From NCBI GenBank assembly GCA_002118135.1, contig BDIU01000214.1, positions 124,001-188,000 of the forward strand: a stretch of DNA of 64,000 bases, in the 5' to 3' direction. Shown piece after piece: positions 1 through 11,500 of this stretch. Below the pieces are notes generated by a model. It was not told where the DNA came from and did not search any database. It saw only the letters and a program-made list of their open reading frames with translations. Each line of letters opens with the position of its first letter. Positions within the stretch are counted from its first letter, which is position 1. Source of the stretch: Trebouxia sp. TZW2008 (Eukaryota > Chlorophyta > Trebouxiophyceae > Trebouxiales > Trebouxiaceae). Made by a program: the position numbers and the translations under genes.

Positions 1-3000
1 TTGCAGCACGGCTGTAGTATTCAAGTTCAAGCTCATTTGCAATTTGAAACATTCTCGATGATAGTGACTTTGCACACCAGCATAGAGTATCGAAGTAGAC
101 CTGCAGGGCAGCCAGCCTCGTACGGCCGCTGACACACCCGGTTCCACCAGAAGCGGCTGTTCAGCGGAGCAGTTCGAAGGAAGGTGAAGAGGCCGTACAG
201 GTCTTCGAGGCCCCTGCTGAGCGGTGTGCCCGTAATGCACCAGCGGTGGCGGGCCGACAGACGGCCGGCCATTTCGGCAGCCTTGGCGGTGGAGCTCTCG
301 ACCATCTGCGCCTCGTCTAGACATACTCGCCACCACCGCAGCCGAGTCAGAGGGGTGGGGATCACCTGCAGCATCAAGGCAAATTCAGTTCACTTTATCA
401 GCGCAGCCACTGCAGCAGATGCACATGGCATGCAACTGCTACTTTGCAATGAAATGCACTCTGTTGACATGGGCTTCCTCCCAGTGAAGTGCAGAATAGA
501 GTGCTGACTTTGTTCTGCAGCATTCAGCGTTCCTGACTTAGGAAGAGCAGAAACCCAATTACAGGAGAAGAGACAGCACAATAACCCAACTGATAATGTC
601 TGCCGCTGCCATGTAACATACTGCAGCCTGCCAACTGTACATGCTGGGAAATCTGCAGATCAGTGCCGCAGCGGTCCATACCAGATTCTTTGGTTTGCAT
701 TATCATTCAGTGCTTTTCGCATAGCGCTGATCTGTATAGCCTCCAGGGAAATGCACAGCATTGCGCAGATGAAGGCACAAGGCTCTTCAGAGGTACAATT
801 GAACTGATGCCTGCCTGTTGCGCAGGACATGCACATGCATCAATACTGTTTTCCAGTCACAAAAAAGGCTTTTTCTGCTGCATCACGCTTAGCATGCTCA
901 GCTTGTTGCGTGTGAACAGAAAAGTATACCTCATAGCGCTTGTGTGTCCTGAAGGTTTTGCTTTGCAGCTCCGGATCAGCTTGGTGGTGAACATCCCGCT
1001 TCAGCACATCATACGTAGTCAGCACAATGTCAGCAGCTGCCAAGTCGGCTGCTGACACAACACCCTGCCCACTGTGTTTGCCTTTCCTTCTGGACTTGCC
1101 CTTTGGGCTGCCTTCTGCCGACTGGAAGTTAGGTACTGCAAAAGGGTCCCCATTCATGCTGGCTGTCTGGTCTACTCCCTCAGTAGACGCTGCAAGATTG
1201 GTCTTCTGTTGTCCAAGGTATGTGATGACCTTAAGTGCTCCAGGGTGGGTGTGCTTGGCAATCTCTGACTGCCACTGCTGCAGGATGGACGCAGGGCAGA
1301 CTATGAGGGTGGCTCCACAGTCTGACAATACCTGCTCAGAAGCTTTGGCTCTTGTACAGCGCCCACACACAAAGTCATCTGCACGAGACACATGTTTTAT
1401 TGCAAACAGCTCCTATAAACAGTCTCCTTGATGGAACACACTTGCTCTAACAAATAGCTCCCATACACAGCGTGTCCTAAACAGCTGAACTCCAGCATAT
1501 GAGCTGTTTAAGTGATGCAGCATACATATCAAGCACCTGTCAAGATGAAACGAGTCTGCGACACAAGTGGCACAGCCTTGATCAGTGGCTGAGAACGCAG
1601 GTCACACTGCTTGCCTTACAATTTGGAAGGGCCCAAAATACGTTTGCAGCAGCAAATCCAATGGCTCAGCAGAAACAACAGTGGCTGCCGATAATGATGA
1701 AACAGGACATGTGCCAGAACCTGTGATAGATCATAACTATTGTTGTCACCAACATGAGTGTTATTAGCACAGCATAGGCTACCATGCACACTGATGGCAG
1801 CAGGGCACCTTTGGGCGGTCTTTTGGGGTAGCCCACACAGGCCCCATGCAGCCAGGACAGGCAGTCATCACACTGCAGCCACATCCCGTTATACTGCTCT
1901 GCACCCGGGGTGGCCTGAGTCACGCCGCATACACAATTGATCTGCTCTGTTTGCTTGCCCTTGTGCTGCACCTTCTGCCTCTGCACAACATCGCTGCCCG
2001 TCTGTACAGCATTTCTGGAACAGCTCAGCCACCACTGAGCCTTGGAGAAGTGGTCATGATGATTGTGATGATGTTGCTCCACAATGCAAATTGCAAGCAA
2101 GTAGAAGCTTCAGCACGCAATTGTCAACACATTTGGCAGCATTTCTACTATTGCCCCTTCTGGTGACAGTGGTCTGCAGGAAGATATGAGATAGCCAAGG
2201 TGTTATGCAGTACAAATACGCCAGACCAGCCAAACTGGATGAGTCATGCATGCACAGCTGCTAGTTGGCATGCAAGCATTGCTACAACAGCACTTACCTT
2301 GTTGCTGCCAGGCTCTGACTTGACTGGCACCACATGGTCTGTGGGCATGAAGGGGTGGGCCAATACACAGGCCAGCAGCTCAACAGTCTTGCCCAACCCC
2401 ATCTGCAGGGACCATGGCAACAGGCATTTTTGTCTGGCATGCAAGGGGAGCATGGGTAACAAGCTGCCAGTGTGGCACACTGGCAGAGCTGTCAGGCAGT
2501 CCAGTTGTTGGACCAGCTGATGAACATATGAAGACACGAGCCAAGCATTGCGTCTGCTGATGCGGGATGCAGCTAGCAAAGCGGGTTGCAGCTAGCAAGG
2601 ACACAGCACAACAGATAGCAACATAGTCGATAATGTTGTCAGCAACGTGATCAACAGTATGGTCTACAGCGTAGACACTGATGGTCAGTGTTGCAGTCAA
2701 CCCTGCTCAGAGGTGCAGGTCAAACTGTGCAACTCTGCCAGGCCTGCCCGAGCACAATCTGAACACTAGCCAAATGCCAGGTGCACAAGCAACTGACTGG
2801 CTGAATAGACGGCACCAAGAAGGCACAAGGGTTCTCAGCTTGTTGAAAAGGAGCAACACTTGGGCACAATGTCAAGAAAACTTCTGCTAGCTTGCCTCAT
2901 CAGACAGGATGCCCCCAAGGACAGCAGGCGGGGCGCTGAACCTTTGTGAGGTGATGCGGCCAGTGAAGGGGTTGAAGAAGAAGGTGCGCCCGTCCAGGGC

Positions 3001-4543
3001 TGTCACTTGGCGCCACAAAGGGTGCAGCGTTGCCTCAACCTCACCCTGCATGTCACGTGTCAGCATATGCATTCTTTGGACCACATAACGTGTACTGGAG
3101 GTTCACCTGCACTAATACTGGTCACTTCTGGCATTGCCTGCTTGACACCCCTATGACACTTGGAAGTACTGATATTATTCATTGCATATATACATCATGT
3201 GCTACACTTGAGCATTGGACAGTGTGCTGTTCATGATGATGTGCTGGGGCAAATGCATGCAACATCACATAGCCAGGCAGACTTCAGACAAGCCAGTAGT
3301 CTATATTTGACCCCCAAGTGTCAACGCATGCAGAGGCCAATGCCAGCAAGTAGGCCGAAGTTTTGGAAGTTGCCGCAACCCACAGTGTTTCAGCAACTGT
3401 TTGGGTATGTCTTGATGGGCTTTGACTTTTGAACAAGCAAGAAGCGCACCTGCAGTGCTTCTTCACGTGCAACCATCCATGCAGCAGCACGCTTTTGATA
3501 TGGTCTCAGTGTGGGCTTCAACCTCGCAGTGTTGGCAGTGAGTTCTGGCTCATTGCCACATGGCTTGACAGCTGCATACAGCTCAGCTGCATCAAACCCT
3601 TCTGGTGTCAGGGCATCAGCTGCATCAGAAGCTGCTGCTGTGGCTTCTTGTGGTGACCCAGTATTGGCCGTTTCTGACATGGCAGGCTGTTGCTGCTGCA
3701 GCTGAGGTACTAATGATGGGCCATTTGAGGTTGATGGCGCAGCTGAGTTTGTGGGTGTGTGCGCTCGTGCAGCATGCTCTGGTATCAGCCATGCAAACAC
3801 AGCCTGAAGTTGCTTACACCACTGCCGCTGTGCTTCATCCTCAGCATCTGCAGTGGTCATGGTCATGGTTTGGCACTTTTGCAGGATTGCAGTTGATGCC
3901 TATAGAAAGCATGGTACAAAGTTGATGCACAAAGCTTGCCTAGTGGTGCATCTAGTTCAAAGGATGATTGGTGCAGTCCTATGCACACGCTGCTTTGCTT
4001 GGACTCATTCTGCTGAGGACTGGGCCATACAGCAAGGACACCTTGCTGCAACAAGCTCAGCAGACTCTCAGCCACCAGGCTTGAGGACGTTTGTATTGCT
4101 CCCTGCAAGATTTGGTGATACTTCATTTCCTGCACGAGGCAGTACATGCAGCTGGTTGAGTTGAGTGCATAAGCACAACTCACCATGGGATGGCAGTCGT
4201 CATCATGATTTAGAGAAAGAGCCAACTGAGTTTCTGCCCTGTTGCTATCAGCATCGGCAGTGACCCATATCTGGCAGCCAGAATGGTGCTCGCGCAAGTT
4301 GCTCGAGTCGGTTTTGTCTATTTGTATGTGTCTGAGCGGAAGCACCTCCAGATCAGGCTCCGATGTGCTGATCGTGAAAGGTAGGGCTTTGAGTGACGTA
4401 GCCAGGCGCCCATGGCCAGGCAGGCGGTTTTGCGGAGCTGCATTAGGCGTGAGTGAGCTGTTGACATCAGCTTCAGTGCGATCTTGTCTGCTTTCGGGCG
4501 GGCCGAGCAATGGCTGAGGGTGTGCCTGTTTGCGTCGCCCCAT
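1..4543 (-). CDS. SHPRH: SHPRH-type SNF2 helicase / E3 ligase with PHD finger (3' part missing)
   Basis: Seven exons read on the minus strand: 4543-4042, 3847-3450, 3045-2896, 2402-2298, 2001-1809, 1378-930 and 365-101; all phases join. The start is the ATG at 4543 (MGRRKQ). Visible in order: a variable N-terminus, SNF2 motif I (MGLGKT) at the start of exon 4, a PHD finger (CVCG...CDDC...WLHGAC...) whose last pair (CGRC) lies in the next exon, motif Ia (LIVCPASILQQW), motif II as DEAQ and motif III (RWCITGTPL). DEAQ plus an inserted PHD finger is characteristic of SHPRH, a nuclear protein that in animals and yeast (Rad5 relative) ubiquitylates PCNA at stalled forks. The RING and helicase C domains must lie beyond the window start. 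Intron 3 has a GC donor (GAG|GCAAGC at 2896/2895). Function is inferred from the family; the identification is firm. Confidence 0.88.
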
Positions 4544-5372
4544 GATGCAATATGCAATATGCAACGAGCACCCGCTAAGCAACCGGCGACGCGAACGGGG
4601 GAGTCATGTTGACTGCAAGCCACGCCATGACTCAATATTAGTCACTGAGGTCAGGGTGAGTAACTCAAATGCAGCTGCAACAGGACTGTGTAGCAAACTG
4701 CTTTCGGCAAGCAAGTAAAAGCGGGTTCCAAATGGGGCTCAGGCTGCTGAACTGCTGGCCAGGCTGCGTTACCCGCTAGATCTGCACATTCGTGCATGCC
4801 AGCTTCATCTTCAGCTCGAGCTCGACGTCATGTCTTGAGATGCACCATTTACCTTGTGCAGCATTTTGCAGCATATCAACCGTATTTGTAGCTGATGACC
4901 ACCGTTCTAATGTAGGTGATTCAAGCATTCAGGTCTCGCAAATGTCTGCCTCCTAATCTGAAGCATCTCATGATGGCGTTACTGCTTCAAAGCACAGTGT
5001 GTTGCTGACAAGCTGCAGAGTCGATGTCCCTTGAGGATCTGACATTCAAAGGCTGCTTGTCCTGCAGACACAATTGCAATCTATGCCTGTGCATGTTGAT
5101 CTGAGTAAAGCTCTTCTTCACGCCCCAGACACTAGAAGGGATGTTGTCCCTATTCCTGCTAGCTCGTGACTCTGCAGTAGCGAATCGACATGCTTTGGCT
5201 TGCACGCTGCACAGTGAAATAGACCATTTTGAAAACAACTCCTGCTCAGAGGAAAGTCTCGAACAATGCATGTTCGTAGCGGATGTCCAGAGACTTAGCA
5301 TAGAATTGGCCTGTTTCCTTGGCGCAAACCTGCATGCCCAGTGAGCGTTGACTTGAACGAGGACCTTGTCGG
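4544..5372. other. Intergenic region between SHPRH 5' end and the membrane-protein gene
   Basis: About 830 bases, head-to-head promoter space if the next gene starts near 5373. Short open frames here (for example 5141-5344 plus, 4987-5385 minus) show no recognisable protein and no supporting splice chain. I see nothing else. Confidence 0.4.
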
Positions 5373-8300
5373 ATGAACCCAGCAAGCAAAGGGCTAGCCC
5401 TCATTCCAGAGTTGGCATTGTCGTCTTCCTGTACATCGTCAGCCGTAGCAGCAGCCACTGCCGCTGTCTTGGGCCAGAGCATCTCTCAAGGGTGTAGAAG
5501 CTGGGCTGCACAAGCGCTTGCTCGGGAATGGACAGAAAATCCGTACTTCAGTCAGGAAAGGCTGTCCGGCACTCGACTGGAGACGGTGTTTGATCCACCA
5601 AATGGCATCAAATACATCAAGGTGGTCAAGGTTTGCAAGCTTCTGCTTTAGAAAGCGCCTGGAGTGACCACATGATGACACTAATTTATTTGCAGGCATA
5701 TCCTCCATCGCCACAGAATATATGGATTGTGCTGCGGCCCAGGGGTTTGACTTTGGCGTTGTGCAAGAGGTACACGTACTTACAGCCATTTGAAACAGCT
5801 TTCATAGGCTTGTGCCAAAGCATGCTACCGCTGCATATGATGCACCAAGACTTGTACGGCTTACCACTTGTGCACCTACTCGCCGTGAGGGTGTGCTGTG
5901 ATCAAGTCTATCAAGCCCCAGCTTGAGCAACATGGCAACGCATGACACGCCTGCCAGGGGCCCAGACCACATCTTGCACTAACAACAATGTGCAATGCTC
6001 CTCATCATGTGTGCTGGACAGCAGAGTTTGCGCACTTTCAAAAGCTCATTCGCACTGCAGTTGTAAAGTCAACCACGCTGCATTCCTTTTGTGATTAAAC
6101 TCATCATGGCATAGCATCAGGGCAATGCAGGATGGCTTGAACAAGTAACAAGCCATGGTGCACCCTGATGCATGACATCTTCAGTCACACATGCAGCATG
6201 CGAGGTGTGCTGCAAGAACACAGCCTGACTGAGAATCTGTGCTGCAGCTTATTCCTGCAAGTCCTTGTTGTGGTGGTTAACAACCTTTCAAGGCTAGATG
6301 CAGCAGAAAAAGAAGCGTTTGAAACGGTGAGGCCTCCAGAATGCTTTGAATTTCTGCCTGTCGAAGCATCACACATGTAGCATATTGCTGCTTCTGAAGC
6401 ACCAGTCCCTGCCTTCACTCACAGAGGCTTGCGTTTCGACGCTCAACAGCATAGACCGTTCTTTTCCGAATGCTTAGCATGCCATGATGTCAACCGCTTT
6501 CAGCTATCAGCCACAGTACAGACAGTCTGTATGACCCTACATTGGGTCTCTATTACAGTCTGAATGGGGTCCGGTGGGCCCCATTTTGGGTCTCTAAAAA
6601 GACATTGCATGTCAAGTGTAAACTGTAAGCTGCTTTGGCTGCCATGAAACAGGGTCAGGAAGCCCCACGCATTGACATCTTTCCTCAGGAGGATATCAAG
6701 CCTTTGGTCAAGCGCTCCTCCATTGTCTTCCTGAGGGATGTTGCCACTCAGAGCATCAGGTAGGCTGCCCAAATACCAACGGTCATTGGTGTTGCTCTCC
6801 CAGGGAGGTTCCATGACCTTGCTAGATGCATACAGGAGCAAATTGGCTGCCTAAGCAATTCCAAGCTGCTGTTACTGTTGGAGGCTGCTTTTGTGATGCC
6901 TGAGGGCGTGTTGTTTCTTTTCATTCATTCTAGGCTCCTGAGTAGTTTGCCCACATATGCCGTGCATCTGTGCTGTGTACACTGTACTATATCAAAATTC
7001 ACACAGACACCTGTGACAGCAGTTCTGTGTGTTGCAACACAGACGCTTGTTCCACAGCAGTGTCTGAAGCTTTGAGCACATTGAAAACTCACTTGCGTTG
7101 GTACAAAACGACCTTGAGACAGACTTCAATGGAGGGGTGGGACTGCGTCTGTAAACATCTAGCAGGGTCATCACAAGCTCACTAGTAAGCTTGCAGGTTA
7201 GTGATGGTGATGATGATGATCTCTGTGTGCTTGATCAATGACGATGGCCATATGTTGTGGTGACTGCCATGCAGGCAGGTGCTTGATGTGCTGGCAGGGC
7301 AGAAACTAGATCCAAGACTAGCCTGGAAGCTCAGAAAAGGCAAGCCCTCTCTGCTTCGCCACTTGTTTTGCTCAAAAGCGCAGCCAATGATGTGAAATCT
7401 ACCAATGTCACGACTGATTGAAGCCTCATGCACAAGCAGGCTGTGCTCAACTGGCTGCCTGCACTGTTTGATACTGCCAGTGTAAGGTCATGTGCAACTT
7501 GCATGCTGTACTAACAGGCATTGCATGTGATACCTCAACGACTGATGCAAACAGCTGCTGGGCATGTAAAGCATTGATGCCTGCAGTGCTAGCATGCACT
7601 GCATGTACAGCCTCGATCACTGATGCATGTACAGCCTTGATGACTGATGCATGTACAGCCTTGATGACTGATGCATGTACAGCCTTGATGACTGCATGTA
7701 CAGCCTTGATGACTGATGCATGTACAGCCTTGATGACTGCATGTACAGCCTTGATGACTGATGCATGTACAGCCCTGATGACTGATGCATGTACAGCCTT
7801 GATGACTGATGCATGTACAGCCTTGCTGACTGCATGTACAGCCTTGATGACTGATGCATGTACAGCCGTGATGACTGATGCAACTAGCTCTTGTGCAGGC
7901 TTCAGGTCTTCTGCCATCCGCAAGCGATATCTGCCATGGTACATCAGACCAGTCAAGGTTGCAAAGACAGTCATGGTCTCAAACATCTTATCCTGTGTAG
8001 CAGAGTGGACAGTGACATCCTACATCGATGTTTACAGGTAGGCCTACTGTCACAAATGTTACTATGATGCTGCTCCAGTACCATTAAGATTGTGCAAACC
8101 CTTGCCCAGGCAACATCTTTGTGACTAAATGCGCCGCCCTTTGTGGACGCACATCACTTGAGTGTGCGTCACTAAGGTCAGTCAAAGCTTGAACAGGCAC
8201 ATTGCTTGCTGGGTGCATTCATAACGATACTGTCAGGCAATGCGGTCTGGTATGCGTTGTCAGTTGTTGCATTGAGCTGGAATGTGCATAATTGGCTGCA

Positions 8301-10284
8301 GAATGACCAAGTCAGGATGGCAGAAACAGGGACTGTCAGCCTTCAATAGGCGCCTCCTGTTGCGGTTAGTGGGCAATGCTGTCAAGACAAGTGTGTCTAT
8401 GGTTGGTGCATCCATTGGTGAGTGCTATTTGCAGTCCAGCTGACAGCAGTGCATACATAAGTTACACACTTGGCAGATGGCTTTGTATCAGGCCTCACCT
8501 TCCCTTCATGCCCAATACAGAGGGTTTAGAATAGCACAGGACCAAACTGGTTAGAGACAGTTGATTGCTGCAGTCAGTAAGTACGTAGCTGGGCCTGCTG
8601 AGCCTGTCTAGCACATGTTCAGAATGAAATGACAGCAGTCCAGTACCTGTGCCTCCTGCCATTTTGTTGCAGCACGTTTGCCTGGTACAGTTGCCATGCC
8701 TGTTGTCAGCAAGCATGCATCTGTCCCACAAGAGAGACTGCTTAGAGCAAGTGGCGTCACAGCCTTTCATCATAAAACTCTGCTGAGCAAAAGGTCCTCA
8801 ATGCCTCTGCAGCATGTGTGTGTTTGCTTGCGCTGTGCTCATGCATCAAGTCATGGCCGAGCACCTGCTTTCACAAAGTTATGCTTAGGCCAGTCAAAAG
8901 CGGATTTGCAGCTGCTTTGTATCCTGCTCAGACACAAGGAAAACGTACTGATGACGCAGAATGCTGCATTGTATGCGACACCTGGTTCAGACATGGCATG
9001 CCTTCTCAGTAGAGCCAAGTTCATGCTGCAACATCACAGACATGGTTGCAGGACAGCGCAACGTTGCGCGTGCTGTTTATGGCCACGATGGCATACTGCT
9101 CTCCCAAAATGCTTTGCCAGATGCTCTCATGCCCATGTGTGCATCGAGTTGCAAACATCGCCCATTAGCCTCGTGTCATGCAGGTGCTGGAGTAATATCT
9201 CTGATGTGGCTTGGCACAGGAACTGCCTTGGGTTACAGTGCTGCACCTTTGGCCATCCCTGTTTTTGTCGTCGGGCCTTTGGCTCATATGCTGCAGGTGC
9301 CGGGGCAGTACTTCTTGTATGACTTGGCACTGGTACTGTATTGGGTTTCATTGCTGCAGACTTGGCCATCACTCTGCTTGTCATGGCATGTATCCTCAGC
9401 AGAGCTGTGGTGCAGGTGCTCGAGTAATATTCCTGGTGTGTCCTGGTACAGGAACTACCTTGAGTGATGGTGCTGCAGACTTGGCCATTACTCTTTTGGT
9501 CATTGGGCCTTTGGCTTGTATGCTGCAGGTGCTGGGATGATATCTCTGATACTGCCTTGACCCACAATGCACCTGAAGGGAAAAATAACATGCTGCTGTT
9601 CTGACATCCAATCTTGACCTTACCTGATGCAGGTGCTGGAGTGATATCTCTGGTGTGGCCTGGCACTGGTACTGCATTGGGATACAATGCTGCAGACCTG
9701 GCCATTACCCTTTTTGTCATTGGACCTTTGGCAGATCAGTACTTTGGCAGCTACCCACCGCCGTCAGGGCCGCCTCCTGCAGCCCTTGATGCAGGAGCCC
9801 TGGCTGGTGACAGCGATACATTGCTGGCAAATGCAGATGAGCAAGCCTTGCGAGGTAATCCTGGCAGCACACACTTGTGTGTGCAGCCCTTGCACTGGGC
9901 AAATGAGCAAGGAAAACAGATGGCTGGCTGCAGAATCTGACTAGCAAGCATTGAAATGGCTGTAGTGATGACATATCTTTTTGAGCAGCGCTTTGGTGGA
10001 GCAAACGCGCAAGCGTTACAAGCCCCTGGGTCCAGCATGTTCTGCTGCATTTCCTTGTTTGGGCTGCAGAAATGCAGTGACTAGTGCTGTACAGCAAAGA
10101 AGGCACGACTGGATGCAGGCATCCTGTATGGCAATGTCAAGCTGCACCACCTGCTAGTTCAACTTGACATCCTTAATCTTTAGCGCTTGGCATGCTGCAT
10201 GCAGGCTTCATTGAGGAGAGCAGTGATGACAACGAGGGCCTGAATGAAAATGGTGACGCCAACACAAACAATGGCAGTGCCTGA
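5373..10284 (+). CDS. Conserved membrane protein of unknown family, glycine-rich hydrophobic core
   Basis: The 3' part is well resolved: exons 6653-6759, 7906-8037, 8350-8417, 9633-9854 and 10205-10284 join in phase (203 codons) and end at the TGA at 10282. They encode a basic stretch (RKRYLPWYIRPVK), a segment with AKTVMVSNILSCVAEWTVTSY, a second with VGNAVKTSVSMVGASIGAG, then GTGTALGYNAADLAITL and a proline-rich acidic tail; these could form paired membrane or amphipathic helices. Upstream exons are likely at about 6234-6326 (VNNLSRLDAAEKEAFET) and 5696-5769 (GFDFGVVQE). A possible first exon 5373-5630 begins with an alanine/serine-rich, transit-like leader, but its phase does not fit the 5696 exon, so the 5' end is unresolved. 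I do not recognise the family. Exon 9633-9854 is preceded by four partial copies of its own 5' edge. Confidence 0.55.
7600..7882 (+). repeat. Intronic minisatellite, 21- and 24-bp units
   Basis: About 11 head-to-tail units of a 24-base sequence (core GATGCATGTACAGCC preceded by TTGATGACT) alternating with 21-base versions lacking GAT. It sits in the 6760-7905 intron of the membrane-protein gene, ending some 25 bases before the acceptor. Because the unit lengths are multiples of three, open frames run through it on both strands; these are not genes. Confidence 0.9.
8503..8632 (+). mobile_element. SINE-like dispersed element, copy B
   Basis: About 130 bases closely matching 32090-32218: both begin CCTTCATG, share a central ACTGGTT...TTGATTGCT segment, and end with a conserved hairpin-capable block (TGGGCCTGCTGAGCCTG) followed by an ATGAA-type tail. 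It lies in an intron in sense orientation. Three copies in 64 kb, a shared 3' block and a simple tail suggest a non-autonomous retroposon. No coding capacity and no certain RNA polymerase III boxes are visible. Confidence 0.5.
9184..9632 (+). repeat. Four partial upstream copies of exon 9633-9854
   Basis: Copies begin at 9184, 9297, 9416 and 9529, each after a CAG acceptor and each starting GTGCTGG or a close variant, as the real exon does at 9633. Translated in the real phase, copy 1 and copy 3 stay open and read as GTGTALGYSAAPLAI and GTGTTLSDGAADLAI, while copy 2 has a TGA in place of the Trp codon and copy 4 stops after eleven codons. Unit length is 104-119 bases. Each open copy ends in CAG followed by GTGC, so the boundary could act as donor or acceptor. 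Confidence 0.85.
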
Positions 10285-11425
10285 ATGAGCTGACCAGGAT
10301 CAGTCACACAAGAAAAGAATAGAAAAGTCTTCGGCGTCAGGTGTCATCACGGGACCCTCTGTTGCCAGAGGCGGCCTGGGATAGTCACACAACCATATGC
10401 ATCTGTGACCATGCAGCAAGGACCAATTGTGGCCCCAACCCAGACAAGCAGCTGTCATAAGCACAGCATACTGTTACTGCTGTCTGAACCACTGCAGCAT
10501 CTGTGACTACGCAGCCAGGACCAAGTATGGCCTCACACCACACTGGCAGCTATCATAAGTACAGCATACTGTTACCGCTGTCTGAACCACTGCAATTGCA
10601 CCAGCTGGTCCAACTGCTTCCTGAGACAGCAACTTCCCTAGATTCCTTGACCAGCTCAGGGTAATGCTCAATCAATGATCATGTTGAGCTTGAGACTCAA
10701 AGGTCACTGGGGCATGAGAGTATCTGCAATACCTCTCACACGTAAGATGATGCATATGCCGCATATATAGTGTAGGCATTAAGTTGTCGCTGCTGATGCT
10801 ACGCTGTAAACAGGTCTGACACCGCAGATCAGTTTGTGAATTCCTGTGAGGCCTAGGGCCTGCTGTAAGCATGTAGAGGTCTTGTCAGACCTTGCGAGCG
10901 AGGCATCTCTTGTCCTTGCAATGAGCTGGAGCTGAAGTAAAATCTGTACTATGAACTTCACAGATGAATTCACATGGTTCTGAAAAGTGCCGTTAGGTCC
11001 TGTAGTCCATGCGTTTGGCCCTAGCACGCTGCATCATCAGCACACCTTCTGTTGGTGCTTGTGTGCTGCCAGACAAAGATGCCTACTATCATTGTCAGAT
11101 GACGCCTTCACTTGATTGACCGTTCCAATGGCTGTACTTCTTCAGCAGATTGATCGGCCTCAAAAGCTAGCTGACTGCATGACAGACATGACTTGGCAAG
11201 GGTCTGGCACGCTGCTGCTTTACCAATGCACAACGGTTGACATGGAAGCTGAATGACGGGTGCTTAGTGAACGAGTGGGCTTGATTGTATGAACTTGCGG
11301 CTTCTGCGAGCTGCTCTACTACAATGTCATTGGTCGGACAGTGTCATCATATGACAAAACATTATGCAATATAAATAATTCGGATTGTTCTTTAGACTTC
11401 GAGCTCCCCTGACCGAGTTTGACGA
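10285..11425. other. Intergenic region with a two-copy tandem duplication
   Basis: Between the membrane-protein gene and the secreted-protein gene. At about 10397-10600 a roughly 101-base unit is duplicated in tandem; both units end with the shared stretch CATACTGTTAC(T/C)GCTGTCTG and the same ACCACTGCA. The rest shows no convincing open frame, RNA gene or other structure. Confidence 0.55.
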
Positions 11426-11432
11426 TATAAAG
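11426..11432 (+). promoter_or_regulatory. Candidate TATA box
   Basis: TATAAAG 69 bases upstream of the ATG at 11501, in a locally GC-rich stretch. The position suits a core promoter with a short 5' leader for the secreted-protein gene. This rests on motif and distance only. Confidence 0.4.
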
Positions 11433-11500
11433 CGCAGCGCAAGCGATGCCGCCAGCATAGCTCGAGGCCTCCTGAAAGTCGACGTCGGCAATCCTTCAAG

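Noticed and set aside
4987..5789. Minus-strand frames of 116-132 codons
   Set aside because: Low-complexity content and no consistent splice chain; the plus strand offers better, though incomplete, exons.
7447..8041. Open frames of 179-183 codons on both strands
   Set aside because: They exist because the intronic minisatellite has 21- and 24-base units; products are monotonous repeats and the real exon 7906-8037 uses one frame only at the end.
8678..9467. Open frames of 214 and 168 codons on the plus strand
   Set aside because: They run through intron and exon-edge copies; the resemblance to the real exon comes from duplication.
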